From an uncultured Odoribacter sp. (GTDB taxonomy: Bacteria > Bacteroidota > Bacteroidia > Bacteroidales > Marinifilaceae), in assembly GCA_900541415.1 (NCBI GenBank), contig UQJP01000009.1:1-64000 (forward strand): 64,000 bases of DNA. Direction: 5' to 3'. Shown piece after piece: positions 7,874-17,349 of the stretch; positions within the stretch are counted from its first letter, which is position 1; each line of letters begins with the position of its first letter. The translations under genes were made by a program, and so were the position numbers. The notes beneath the pieces are model-generated. The model searched no databases, was not told where the DNA came from, and worked only from the letters and a program-made list of their open reading frames with translations.

Positions 7874-10063
7874 CTATTCGAGCATGGAATCGTGACGATT
7901 GACTTTTATAATGCCTTCGATATGTTTCAGGCGGGAGATCAACTGTGACAGATGTTCCGTATTGTCGATCAACACGGTGATATTCCCGTCGAAAATACCT
8001 TCGGCAGAATTAATCGAGATAGCCCTCAGCGTTGCATGCGGGTCTTTCGAAATCAATTCCGTTATTTTTGTAATAATATTTCCTTCTCCTTTTCCGGTGA
8101 GGTTCAAAATAGTTTGGTACGAGGTGGCCCCGTCGTTTGTCCATTGAGTTTTTACGATCCGGTAGGGGTAACGGCGCACCAGTTCTATGGCGTTTTTACA
8201 TTGCTTCCGGTGTACTTTAATGCCTTCGCCAATGGATACGAATCCAAGGATGTCGTCCCCGTATACCGGATTGCAGCACCGGGCGAATTTATATTCGACA
8301 TTGTCTACATTTTTATCGATCAACAATACATCTTCGTCCACTTTTTTCGGACGGCTGACTTTTATATCCTTTGGCGGAAGGGGAATACTTTTTTCTTCCG
8401 GCTGTGCCGTCAGGATTTCCTTGATTTCTGCCGGATCGTGTTTCCCGACGGCGATTCCCTGATAAAGGTCGCGGGCGAATTTATATTTGTAGTGCTGCAT
8501 CAGGCGGCGCACCACTTCATCGTTATACTCTATTTTCCAGTTTTTCAATCGCCGCATCAGGGTTTCCTTGCCGATGTCCGCCTGCTGGTTTACCTCCTCG
8601 TTCAGGTATTGGCGGATTTTATTGCGTGCCTTGGAAGTTACGGTGAAATTCAGCCAGTCTGCTTTCGGTTGTTGGTTGGCAGAGGTGATGATTGCCACCT
8701 GGTCGCCGTTTTTCAGGACATATTTAAGGGTTTCGTTGCGCTGGTTTACAATACCGCCCACGCATTTGCAGCCTACATTGGTGTGGATTGCATAGGCGAA
8801 GTCGAGCAGGGTGGCCCCCGCCTGTAAGGTGATCAAATCCCCTTTAGGAGTGAACACATGCACCTCCTTATCGCTCAGGTCGATTTTCATATCGTCGAGC
8901 AATTCGATTGCATCTTTCTGGTTGCTTTCCAAAATTTCACGCAATTCGTTCAACCAGTTTTCGATAATGGTGTCGGAACTTCCTCCCTTGTATTTCCAAT
9001 GTGCGGCAAATCCTTTCTCCGCAATTTCATCCATCCGTTCCGTTCTGATCTGTACTTCCACCCAACGGTTGTTCGGCCCCAGGACGGTGGTTTGCAGGGA
9101 TTCGTATCCGTTGGATTTCGGAACGGAAATCCAGTCGCGTAAACGGCGGGGATTCGGGGTATATTTATCGGTAACGATAGAGTATACCCTCCAACAATCC
9201 GGTTTTTCGTTTTCCCCGGAGCTGTCGATAATAAAGCGGACGGCGAAAATATCGTATATTTCCTCGAATTCAACCTGGCTTTTGCGCATTTTGTTCAGGA
9301 TCGAAGCAATGGTTTTAGTTCTGTATTTTACCTTGAACTTAATTTCTCTCCGGTTCAATTCATCGACGATGGGGGCGATAAATTCTGCGATATAGGCTTC
9401 GCGGGCAGATTTCGATTCATTTAGCTTTTGCTCGATCTCCCGGTATATTTTCGAATTGGAATAGCGCAAGGCGAGATCTTCCATTTCCGATTTGATATTG
9501 TATAATCCCAGACGGTGTGCGAAAGGAATATAAATATAGCTGGTTTCCTTTGCCAGTTGCTGCTGTTCTTTTTCGGAAAGAGTGGCCGCTTGCCGGAGCG
9601 CATAAAGCTTTTCAGCCAAAAAGATCAGCTGCACCCGGATGTCTTCGGCGAAACTAAGCAGTAGCTTCCGGAAGTTTTCCGAATCGACGATACGTTGGGT
9701 GGCATAAATATGGCTAATATCTTTCAGGCCCCGGATAATCTGCCATACTTTTTCTCCGAACATTTCCCGGATTTGTTCCGGGGTCAGAAGATCCTTTTCC
9801 ACTGTTTTATGCAGCATGGTGCAAATGATCGAAGTACGCCCCAAACCGATTTCCTGCGTGATGATCAGGGTGGTATCCAAAATACGGATAATCTCCCTGT
9901 AATTCAGCTCTTTGGCTTTAGATTCGTTTTGTATCGCTATTTTAAATGCGCTCCTGATTTGCCGAATATCCTCTTTCGTGATCAGATTCCGGCAGGATTT
10001 CAGGATGGTAGTATATTTATTCAGGATTACCGGCTTGTATTCCTGTTCAGTCATTGTCATCAT
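7874..10063 (-). CDS. RelA/SpoT family (p)ppGpp synthetase, hydrolase site degenerate
   Basis: Makes the stringent-response alarmone (p)ppGpp from GTP/GDP and ATP. The 729-residue chain has the long RSH layout: HD domain (about 45-180), synthetase domain (about 240-360), TGS domain (about 395-460) and C-terminal ACT domain (about 655-725). The HD domain lacks its catalytic residues: the usual LHDVVED reads LHKTVEK (His85, Lys86, Lys90) and the usual ADRLHN reads AEKLYA (150-155), so pppGpp hydrolysis is unlikely. The synthetase motifs YDIFAVR, PKSNGY and EVQIRT...AAHWKYK are present, with SLQT in place of the usual SLHT. It is therefore likely a RelA-type synthetase; a bifunctional Rel is presumably coded elsewhere in the genome. 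Confidence 0.92.
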   Translation of the reverse strand: MMTMTEQEYKPVILNKYTTILKSCRNLITKEDIRQIRSAFKIAIQNESKAKELNYREIIRILDTTLIITQEIGLGRTSIICTMLHKTVEKDLLTPEQIREMFGEKVWQIIRGLKDISHIYATQRIVDSENFRKLLLSFAEDIRVQLIFLAEKLYALRQAATLSEKEQQQLAKETSYIYIPFAHRLGLYNIKSEMEDLALRYSNSKIYREIEQKLNESKSAREAYIAEFIAPIVDELNRREIKFKVKYRTKTIASILNKMRKSQVEFEEIYDIFAVRFIIDSSGENEKPDCWRVYSIVTDKYTPNPRRLRDWISVPKSNGYESLQTTVLGPNNRWVEVQIRTERMDEIAEKGFAAHWKYKGGSSDTIIENWLNELREILESNQKDAIELLDDMKIDLSDKEVHVFTPKGDLITLQAGATLLDFAYAIHTNVGCKCVGGIVNQRNETLKYVLKNGDQVAIITSANQQPKADWLNFTVTSKARNKIRQYLNEEVNQQADIGKETLMRRLKNWKIEYNDEVVRRLMQHYKYKFARDLYQGIAVGKHDPAEIKEILTAQPEEKSIPLPPKDIKVSRPKKVDEDVLLIDKNVDNVEYKFARCCNPVYGDDILGFVSIGEGIKVHRKQCKNAIELVRRYPYRIVKTQWTNDGATSYQTILNLTGKGEGNIITKITELISKDPHATLRAISINSAEGIFDGNITVLIDNTEHLSQLISRLKHIEGIIKVNRHDSMLE

Positions 10064-10112
10064 GATTTGGTTTTTCAGTCGTTAGTAAAGTAGCGGAACA
10101 ATACCGTTTTTG

Positions 10113-10120
10113 CAAAAATA
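10113..10120 (-). promoter_or_regulatory. possible -7 element before relA-like gene
   Basis: TATTTTTG on the minus strand fits TAnnTTTG and lies 50 bases before the start codon. No TTTG is found at the right spacing. Confidence 0.35.
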
Positions 10121-10155
10121 GCGAAATCTTTTCAAGATAATTGGCTAATAAATCC

Positions 10156-10163
10156 TATTTTTG
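10156..10163 (+). promoter_or_regulatory. possible -7 element before the giant exported-protein gene
   Basis: TATTTTTG fits TAnnTTTG. It overlaps the in-frame TTG at 10161, which argues that translation starts downstream at the ATG at 10215. Confidence 0.4.
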
Positions 10164-10214
10164 TCTGAATTATTGTTGAAAAGTGTAGTGTATCTTAAAA
10201 CCAATTGCTTATAT

Positions 10215-13200
10215 ATGCGTGTGCCTGCTGTGAAATTCTGGTTGCTGGCTTTTATTATGTTGCCTTTTGCTTTACATGCCCAGGATGCGAAAACTCTTGA
10301 ACAAAATTTTAATCTTCTCTTTAAAAACCTGCCGGTTTCGGAACGGAAAGAATTAGTAGATCGCAGTGTGGAAACGTGGGCATCTTTCACGCAGGCCGAG
10401 AGAGACAGCGTGGAGAAGGTGCTGCAAAGGTTGCAGGAATTGAGGGTGACGGTAAATCCTGAATTGAAAAATTATTTGAAATGTGTCAATGCCTTTTGTT
10501 CCCGGGGAGAAAAAGAGAATTTGCAGGTATGGCTGGAAGGACTGAAAAGAAAACAGGCCGTGCAGGAGAACCGGAGGAATGCGATACGTGACTATTTGCA
10601 GCATGTGACCCCGGTGGTATGCGAACAGGTGTTGGTGGCTTCTGTCAATCACAAATGGCTGGTCCGCGGAAAAATGGTTTGGGAATCCGGTGAGCCTGTC
10701 CGCCTGAGATTTAGGGAGGCGGATTTGGTGTGCCACACCGGGAAAGATTCCATTGTAATCCGGGGGACAGAGCTTGTTTATGATTTGGGGAGCGATGAGA
10801 TTGCAGGAAACAAAGGAACTGTTACCTGGCGGGAGAGCGCAGGCGATCCGATGACAGCCACCCTTTCCCGTTATAAAGTGAATGGAAAAATGTCCGAATA
10901 CACGGCAGATTCCGTGTTGCTGCACTATGATTCCCGGTATGCCCGGCCTATCTTGGGAAAACTCAAAGATAACGCTTCTAAATTCACCCGGAAAGGTGAA
11001 ATCCCCTTCCCGGAATTTTATTCGTATGCAACGGACATTCGGATCGATTCGCTGTTCCGGGATATTACTTATCAGGGAGGTATTTCGTATGCCGGGCGGA
11101 AACTGAGCGGATTCGGAAGTTCCGAACATCCGGCTTTTCTGCATGTTGTGCCGAACGATTCGATCGATATGTTCGTGTATTCGGGACATTTCCATCTGGA
11201 TTCGGCACGGGTAATGTCGGGGAGTGCGGCTTTGGCCATCAACATCGATACCGGGCAGATCACTCATCCGGACGTGAATTTTTTATATACCGACCACAAC
11301 CGGATGGTAACCGTGAAGCGTATCACCGAGCAAAGCCAGCATTTGTCTTTTAAGGACAGCTACCATAAAATTTTATTCAGTATGGAGGAAATTTTGTGGC
11401 CGCTCGACAGTAACCAAATGGAACTGAGGATGGGAAGCCGTTCCGGACTTTTCAAAGCGGTGATTGAATCACAGAACTTTTTTAGCGATTATGTGTACGA
11501 TAATATACAGGGGATGGATGAAATCAATCCCCTGAATGGGTTGCTGCAATGTGCCGCTTTCCTGAAAAGTAACACTTTTACGCTGTCCGAATATGCGGAG
11601 TTTATCAAGAAGCCTACCGACCAGCTACGAAAACAGGTGGTGTTGCTGTCTTATAATGATTTCGTGGATTATCACGAAAAGCGCGATGAAGTCACCTTAA
11701 AACAGCGTTTGTTCGATTATACGTGGGCGCGCGTCGGTAAGCAGGATTACGATAACCTTCGCTTTACTTCACTTCCTGAAAACTCCCGGACGAATGCCCT
11801 GCTGGATGTCAGAAATTTTAACCTGACGATTTTCGGTGTGGATAAATTTGTGATCAGCGAGGCGAAAAACGTATATGTGGTGCCTTCGGATAAAAAAGTG
11901 GTCATGCTGAAAAATAGGGATATGCAGTTCAACGGAAAGCTGAATGCGGGCATGTTTGATATGTTCGGCTCGAATCTTTATTTTTCTTATAATAAATATG
12001 CTATCGACCTGACAAAGGTGGATTCCGCCAGAATGTACCGGGCAGGGGAAGGCGAACATGTGCGCGGAGATAAGATCAATTCGATTCTCCGGGATATTAA
12101 GGGGGATATTGTGATCGACAAGCCGAACAATAAATCGGGAAAGAAAAAAGACGCTACTTATCCGTTATTCAATTCAACCAAGGAGTCGTATGTGTATTTT
12201 GACGATAAAAACATACAGGACGGCGGTTATAAAAGGGATAGCTTCTACTATGTGGTGAAACCTTACAGCATCCGGGGCATCAATGACGGGAATAATTTCC
12301 GGTATGCTTTTACCGGGACATTGGTTTCCAATATTGTGTCGCCGATAGAAGACACCCTGCGTTTGATGGCCGACAACAGTTTGGGTATTAAATATAAAAC
12401 CCCGGTTTCCGGTTTGGAATTTTATGGAAGGGGACGTTTAAAAGGAAATGTAACTCTGGATCAACGAGGATTTCTGTCGAAGGGGGAAGTGAATCTCCAC
12501 CGGAGTAAATTTCAATCGGATACCATTTTAATGTTACCGGGATGGATGGTGGCTAATACCAAAGTCCTGGATGTTTCTTCGTTGGCAGGAAAGCGTCCCG
12601 ATGCACGGGGAGAACAGGTGAAGCTGAAATATCTGGTGAAAGAGGGGTATTTGCAGGCCACGTCAACAGGTAAACCTTTTGACGTATACAATAAACGTAT
12701 TCAACATTCCGGAAATTTATATGTGTATGATGAGCATTTGGATGCGTCGGGGCAATTGGAATTGAAAGATGCCGTGATGCAGTCGAAACTGTTTAACCTG
12801 AAAGAACAGAATATTCTTTCACAACAGACCAGTTTGAAAATAGCGGCCATTTCGGATAAGAATATTCAGTTGAATACCAATAATGTGAGGGCAAATATCG
12901 ATCTGGCTAATAACAAAGGGCAGTTTGTGAACAATGCAGAGGCTAATTTTGTGAATTTTTCTTCCAGCCGTTATTCCTGCACGTTTAAAAGTTTTGTTTG
13001 GTATATGCAGGAATCTTACCTGAATATCGGTATCGAGGATGAAAATGAGTTGCAACGGATTTGGAAGATCGAGGATTCCCGCCTGATCCCGGAACAGGGG
13101 AGAAATCTTTTCCTGGCTACGGATAAGGCTGCCGATTCCCTTTCGTTTATCGCTCCTTTGGCGCGTTACGATTTAAAGAACGGGGATATTAATTGCCGTT

Positions 13201-14597
13201 GGGTGAATCATATCGATGTGGCGAACGGGCGTTTTTACCCGTCGCAGGGCGAGGTGTTCATTCAGGGACAAGGCGGGATTCGCGAGCTGACAGGTGGCGT
13301 ATTGGCCTGTAATTTGGCGGATACCACCAAGGTGCTGACGAATGTGACTTTTCAGTTGAAAGGTAAGAATAATTTTAATGGTTCGGGAGATTATAAATAC
13401 GTGAGCGAGGAAGAAAAAAGCAGTACGATCCGTTTTTCAGAGATTCATGCGGATACCAGCCGGATGATCTATGCCAAAACGGTGATTGCCCCGGATCAGC
13501 CTCTGGCATTGAATAGCGGTTTCATTTATAAGGGAAACATCACGCTTCATTCGGGAAAGAAAAACCTGTTTTTTAAGGGTTACGTGGGATTGACCGCCGA
13601 TAAAGATTATTTGAAACACAATTGGCTGGCGGTGGATTCCGATCTGGACGCCCGGCGTATCACCATTCCGGTGGAGGCTGAAAACAGGAACGATTCGCAG
13701 CAGCGTATCTTTAATGGTGTTTTCCTGAATGTGGATAAAACCACCCGTCCCTATGCTTCTTTTTTAAGCACCCGCACTTTCTATAACGACGATATGTTGG
13801 TTGGCGGACGTGGCGAGTTGATCTGGTCGAAAAATTTACGGCAGTATATCATCCGGGATACTGTGGCGGATAAATATTACCATTTCCGCTACGATCCCGG
13901 AAAATATACCGTATCGGCTTTCGGGAAACTGAATCTGGCGGTTAAAGCTCCGGGAATATATCAGAATATGGCCGGGGATATTGCTTTCGATTTGAAAGAG
14001 GAGGAACTGACGATTAAAAATTTACTCTACCTGATCGATTTTAGTGTGTTGGGAAAAATGGAGGCCGTGATGTTGAAGGATTTTTCAGACCAGAAGCTGA
14101 AAACGATCCGTGCCGGAAGCCAGTTGAAGGAAAAAATATATTCAATTTGTGGCAAAAACAATATTCCGGCAGTGGAAAAAAGCTTGGGACGTTCGTCTGC
14201 CAATATCCCGGATTCGCTGTTTCAGTTGTTTGTGTTCGATTCCCTTGATTTTGCCTGGAATGCGACCACGCGTTCTTATGTATCGGACGGAGCAGCGAGG
14301 CTGATCGCCATACATGGAAAACCTGTTGAAAAAACGGTGAAAATTAAGTTGGAAATAGCGCGCCGCAGGGCAGGAGATGAATTTTTTATATATCTTTACG
14401 ATGACAAAATGTGGTATTATTTTGAGTATTCGGACAGAGCTTTATATACGGTTTCGTCAAATGAAGAATACAATAATATTCTGAAAACGGAAAAAGCGGA
14501 AAAGAAAATAGTGCAGACGAAAGAAAAGGAAACCTTATATACGATTACGCTGTGTCCCGACTCGAAAAGGAATCGCTTTTTAAATAGGATTAAGTGA
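10215..14597 (+). CDS. very large exported protein of unknown function
   Basis: A 1460-residue protein that I cannot assign. ATG at 10215 gives a clean signal peptide of about 23 residues ending LHAQ; an upstream in-frame TTG at 10161 would bury it and overlaps the promoter element. The first 170 or so mature residues look helical. The rest looks beta-rich, with many short alternating strands and repeated phrases on the theme of fields or strands with charged turns (VYVVPSDKKVVMLKNRDM near 570, ESYVYFDDKNIQDGG near 675). No enzyme motif, lipobox, transmembrane anchor, TonB box or type IX C-terminal domain was seen. It probably acts in the periplasm or at the outer membrane as a long beta-structured protein, comparable in style only to AsmA/TamB-like proteins. 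It stands alone, divergent from the RelA gene. Confidence 0.8.
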   Translation: MRVPAVKFWLLAFIMLPFALHAQDAKTLEQNFNLLFKNLPVSERKELVDRSVETWASFTQAERDSVEKVLQRLQELRVTVNPELKNYLKCVNAFCSRGEKENLQVWLEGLKRKQAVQENRRNAIRDYLQHVTPVVCEQVLVASVNHKWLVRGKMVWESGEPVRLRFREADLVCHTGKDSIVIRGTELVYDLGSDEIAGNKGTVTWRESAGDPMTATLSRYKVNGKMSEYTADSVLLHYDSRYARPILGKLKDNASKFTRKGEIPFPEFYSYATDIRIDSLFRDITYQGGISYAGRKLSGFGSSEHPAFLHVVPNDSIDMFVYSGHFHLDSARVMSGSAALAINIDTGQITHPDVNFLYTDHNRMVTVKRITEQSQHLSFKDSYHKILFSMEEILWPLDSNQMELRMGSRSGLFKAVIESQNFFSDYVYDNIQGMDEINPLNGLLQCAAFLKSNTFTLSEYAEFIKKPTDQLRKQVVLLSYNDFVDYHEKRDEVTLKQRLFDYTWARVGKQDYDNLRFTSLPENSRTNALLDVRNFNLTIFGVDKFVISEAKNVYVVPSDKKVVMLKNRDMQFNGKLNAGMFDMFGSNLYFSYNKYAIDLTKVDSARMYRAGEGEHVRGDKINSILRDIKGDIVIDKPNNKSGKKKDATYPLFNSTKESYVYFDDKNIQDGGYKRDSFYYVVKPYSIRGINDGNNFRYAFTGTLVSNIVSPIEDTLRLMADNSLGIKYKTPVSGLEFYGRGRLKGNVTLDQRGFLSKGEVNLHRSKFQSDTILMLPGWMVANTKVLDVSSLAGKRPDARGEQVKLKYLVKEGYLQATSTGKPFDVYNKRIQHSGNLYVYDEHLDASGQLELKDAVMQSKLFNLKEQNILSQQTSLKIAAISDKNIQLNTNNVRANIDLANNKGQFVNNAEANFVNFSSSRYSCTFKSFVWYMQESYLNIGIEDENELQRIWKIEDSRLIPEQGRNLFLATDKAADSLSFIAPLARYDLKNGDINCRWVNHIDVANGRFYPSQGEVFIQGQGGIRELTGGVLACNLADTTKVLTNVTFQLKGKNNFNGSGDYKYVSEEEKSSTIRFSEIHADTSRMIYAKTVIAPDQPLALNSGFIYKGNITLHSGKKNLFFKGYVGLTADKDYLKHNWLAVDSDLDARRITIPVEAENRNDSQQRIFNGVFLNVDKTTRPYASFLSTRTFYNDDMLVGGRGELIWSKNLRQYIIRDTVADKYYHFRYDPGKYTVSAFGKLNLAVKAPGIYQNMAGDIAFDLKEEELTIKNLLYLIDFSVLGKMEAVMLKDFSDQKLKTIRAGSQLKEKIYSICGKNNIPAVEKSLGRSSANIPDSLFQLFVFDSLDFAWNATTRSYVSDGAARLIAIHGKPVEKTVKIKLEIARRRAGDEFFIYLYDDKMWYYFEYSDRALYTVSSNEEYNNILKTEKAEKKIVQTKEKETLYTITLCPDSKRNRFLNRIK

Positions 14598-14628
14598 TTA
14601 TAAATGTTTGTATAAAGATTGCGCAGAG

Positions 14629-15294
14629 ATGACAACAAAGGAAAGATATGACGGATTTATCCGCTGGTTCAGCCAGCATATGCCGGTGGCAGAAAGTGAA
14701 TTACAATATAAAAGTCCTTTTGAATTAATTGTAGCCGTGATTTTGTCGGCGCAATGCACGGATAAGCGGGTGAATATGACAACTCCTGCCATTTTCAGAC
14801 GTTTCCCGGATGCGGCAGCTATGGCGGAGGGAACTGTGGAGGAAATTTACGATCTGATCAAATCGATTTCCTACCCGAACAATAAAGCTAAACATCTTTC
14901 AGCTATGGCGAAAAAGCTGATGTCGGATTTTAACGGTGAAGTGCCCGATGATATGGAGTTGCTGCAAACTCTGCCCGGTGTGGGGAGGAAGACGGCGAAT
15001 GTGGTGAGGGCCGTAGCTTTTCACAAACCTTCTATGCCTGTGGATACTCACGTGTTCAGGGTGGCGAACCGGATTGGATTGGTGAATAACACCAAAACAC
15101 CTTTGGAAACGGAAAAAGAATTGGTGAAGAACATACCGCCGGAAATTCTTTCCACGGCTCATCATTGGCTGATTTTGCACGGACGGTATGTGTGTGTGGC
15201 CCGTAAACCGAAGTGTGAAGAATGCGGAATTTCCGCTTATTGCAAATATTTTGAAAAAAATTCATCTTCCAACGCAACCAATGTGAAGAAGTGA
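14629..15294 (+). CDS. nth: endonuclease III (DNA glycosylase/AP lyase)
   Basis: Base-excision repair enzyme that removes oxidised pyrimidines and cleaves the abasic site. The 221-residue protein has the helix-hairpin-helix LPGVGRKTANVV with catalytic Lys121, the catalytic Asp139 in VDTH, and the C-terminal 4Fe-4S ligand set C-x6-C-x2-C-x5-C. ATG at 14629 fits the family N-terminus; the frame opens further to a TTG at 14608 that is not needed. It follows the large exported-protein gene by 31 bases and is probably co-transcribed or read through from it. Transcription ends at the hairpin near 15400. Confidence 0.96.
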   Translation: MTTKERYDGFIRWFSQHMPVAESELQYKSPFELIVAVILSAQCTDKRVNMTTPAIFRRFPDAAAMAEGTVEEIYDLIKSISYPNNKAKHLSAMAKKLMSDFNGEVPDDMELLQTLPGVGRKTANVVRAVAFHKPSMPVDTHVFRVANRIGLVNNTKTPLETEKELVKNIPPEILSTAHHWLILHGRYVCVARKPKCEECGISAYCKYFEKNSSSNATNVKK

Positions 15295-15389
15295 CATCTT
15301 ATGATTGAAAACAACTAAAAAATATCTCTAAAAAGCAACTCGGTAATAAGAACGGGGAAAAATGCTTTTTTAATTTAAGGGTTAGTAAA

Positions 15390-15430
15390 AAGAGGGCATC
15401 CGTATGATACGGAATGCCCTCTTGGTTTTT
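15390..15430 (+). terminator. terminator after nth
   Basis: AAGAGGGCAT-CCGTA (15390-15404) pairs with TACGGAATGCCCTCTT (15408-15423), one bulged base, three-base loop, followed by GGTTTTT. It separates nth from lipA. Confidence 0.85.
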
Positions 15431-15518
15431 AATATCCATTTTCTTTTTTAATTTTGTGACAAATATACATATCCTTTGTGGTATGTGCGTTGTATATCAG
15501 ATAAATAGCGTCGAATTT

Positions 15519-16373
15519 ATGGAGAATAGCAGGAGAAAGCCGGATTGGTTGAAAATCAAATTGCCTATGGGGCAATTGTCTGTGGAGGTCATGAATACCA
15601 TCAGAGGACATCGTCTTCATACGATTTGTACCAGTGGAAGATGCCCTAATCAGGGAGAGTGCTGGGGATGCGGCACGGCGACTTTTATGATTTGCGGGGA
15701 TGTATGTACCCGGGCCTGTAAGTTCTGTAATGTGAAGACGGGACATCCGGCCCCTTTAGATCCCCAGGAACCGGAAAATATCGCCCAATCGATTCAATTG
15801 CTGAAATTGAAACATGCGGTTATTACTTCGGTAGACCGGGACGATATTGAGGATTTGGGGGCGGGGCATTGGGTGAAGGTGATTCAGGCTGTGAAAAGGG
15901 AGAATCCAACGACGACGATGGAAGTGCTGATTCCTGATTTTCAGGGATGTATCGAACTGGTGAAACAGGTGATCGACGCAGCCCCGGAGGTGATTTCCCA
16001 TAATCTTGAAACAGTTCGCCGCTTGTCCGACAAGGTACGTAGCCGGGCGAAATACGATACGTCTTTACAGGTTATCCGGCAGGTTTCGGAAGCCGGAATT
16101 GTTTCGAAATCGGGGATTATGCTGGGATTGGGCGAAACCAGGGACGAAATTTTGGAAACCATGGACGATCTTCGTGCAGTGGGATGTCAGGTTATGACGA
16201 TAGGGCAATATTTACAACCTACTTCCCGGAACATCGAAGTGGTGGAATATATTCGTCCGGAGGTTTTCGAGGAATATAAAACAATAGGTTTGTCAAAAGG
16301 ATTTACCCATGTGGAGAGCGGAGCGTTGGTACGTTCCAGTTATCATGCAGAGCGACACGTGAAACGGACGTGA
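15519..16373 (+). CDS. lipA: lipoyl synthase
   Basis: Radical SAM enzyme that inserts two sulfur atoms into protein-bound octanoyl groups to form lipoyl cofactors of 2-oxoacid dehydrogenases and the glycine cleavage system. The 284-residue protein has the auxiliary cluster cysteines 37, 42 and 48 (C-x4-C-x5-C), the radical SAM cysteines 63, 67 and 70 (C-x3-C-x2-C), and the C-terminal RSSYHA motif whose serine ligates the auxiliary cluster. ATG at 15519 gives the normal length; the frame extends upstream to 15414 but that would add an unlikely 35-residue hydrophobic stretch. The octanoyltransferase gene lipB follows 140 bases downstream. Confidence 0.97.
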   Translation: MENSRRKPDWLKIKLPMGQLSVEVMNTIRGHRLHTICTSGRCPNQGECWGCGTATFMICGDVCTRACKFCNVKTGHPAPLDPQEPENIAQSIQLLKLKHAVITSVDRDDIEDLGAGHWVKVIQAVKRENPTTTMEVLIPDFQGCIELVKQVIDAAPEVISHNLETVRRLSDKVRSRAKYDTSLQVIRQVSEAGIVSKSGIMLGLGETRDEILETMDDLRAVGCQVMTIGQYLQPTSRNIEVVEYIRPEVFEEYKTIGLSKGFTHVESGALVRSSYHAERHVKRT

Positions 16374-16513
16374 GGCATCCGGGGGTAAATAGACTTGACC
16401 GGAGGATAGAGGGCGGTAAACTCTGAAAATAAGCAGGAAAACTATTCCTGTGAAATAAAGGATAGAACAGCTAAGAAAAAGAAGTGAAGCAGATTTAAAA
16501 CATAGGTGAAGGT

Positions 16514-17188
16514 ATGAACAGGGTGACAAAATTTATCGATTTAGGCCGGAAAAGTTACAGAGAGGTGTGGCAGCAGCAGGAAGAATTGCTGGAAATGGTG
16601 AAAGAGCAAAAGAAACAGGAGGAACGCACTTCAAATTATTTACTTTTTGTGGAGCATGATCCTGTCTATACTTTGGGAAGGAGCGGGGACGATGGGAATA
16701 TGCTGATGAATGCCATTCAGCTAAAGGCCAGACATGCCGAATTTATTAAAGTGGACCGGGGAGGCGATATTACTTTTCATGGACCGGGACAATTGGTGGT
16801 GTATCCGGTGATCGACATGGAAAATTTCAGCCTGGGCGTAAAAGATTATGTGAACAATTTGGAGGAAGTGGTGATTAAAAGCCTGTCTGCCTACGGGATT
16901 GTTGGGCAGCGTCTGCCGGGAGCTACCGGGGTGTGGCTGGAAGCGGATACGAAGACTGCCCGCAAGATATGCGCTATCGGGGTGCGTTGTTCACAATATG
17001 TCACCATGCACGGGTTTGCTTTGAATGTGAATACCGATTTGAATTATTTCAATTATATCCATCCCTGCGGATTCGTGGATAAAGGGGTGACTTCCATTGC
17101 ACAGGAATTGGGTAAAGAGATTGATATGCAGCAAGTGAAAGAGTGTGTGAAAAGCTGTTTTGTGGAAATTTTCGGTATGGAGTTTTAA
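16514..17188 (+). CDS. lipB: lipoyl(octanoyl) transferase
   Basis: Moves octanoyl from acyl carrier protein to the lipoyl domains, providing the substrate of LipA. The 224-residue protein shows the family motifs VEHDPVYTLGR, RGGDITFHGPGQ, GVW and HGFALN, with catalytic Cys185 in HPCGFVDKGVTS and Lys151 in ARKICAIG. It is full length and cytosolic. It lies 140 bases after lipA on the same strand, with no clear terminator between, so the two probably form one lipoate synthesis unit. Confidence 0.96.
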   Translation: MNRVTKFIDLGRKSYREVWQQQEELLEMVKEQKKQEERTSNYLLFVEHDPVYTLGRSGDDGNMLMNAIQLKARHAEFIKVDRGGDITFHGPGQLVVYPVIDMENFSLGVKDYVNNLEEVVIKSLSAYGIVGQRLPGATGVWLEADTKTARKICAIGVRCSQYVTMHGFALNVNTDLNYFNYIHPCGFVDKGVTSIAQELGKEIDMQQVKECVKSCFVEIFGMEF

Positions 17189-17349
17189 ATATCCGTTGGA
17201 TTGACGGAAAGAAGTATATAGATGGTGATTCGGAAGGGGGAGCGCATACGTTTCCGGTGGTGTAGGGAGGAAAAGAGGGACATGTGTTTTAGTTAAAGTT
17301 TGTGGGCCTGATCCTGTGAATGTCTTTTGAAAATTAATTATGGTTTGAT

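Noticed and set aside
8858..9142. Long open frames opposite the relA-like gene
   Set aside because: They are antisense shadows of a conserved gene, with no family features.
10161..10214. TTG start for the giant exported-protein gene
   Set aside because: It overlaps a promoter core and would bury the signal peptide that starts at 10215.
15414..15518. Upstream extension of lipA by 35 residues
   Set aside because: The added hydrophobic stretch overlaps the terminator of nth and is not found in lipoyl synthases; length from 15519 is normal.
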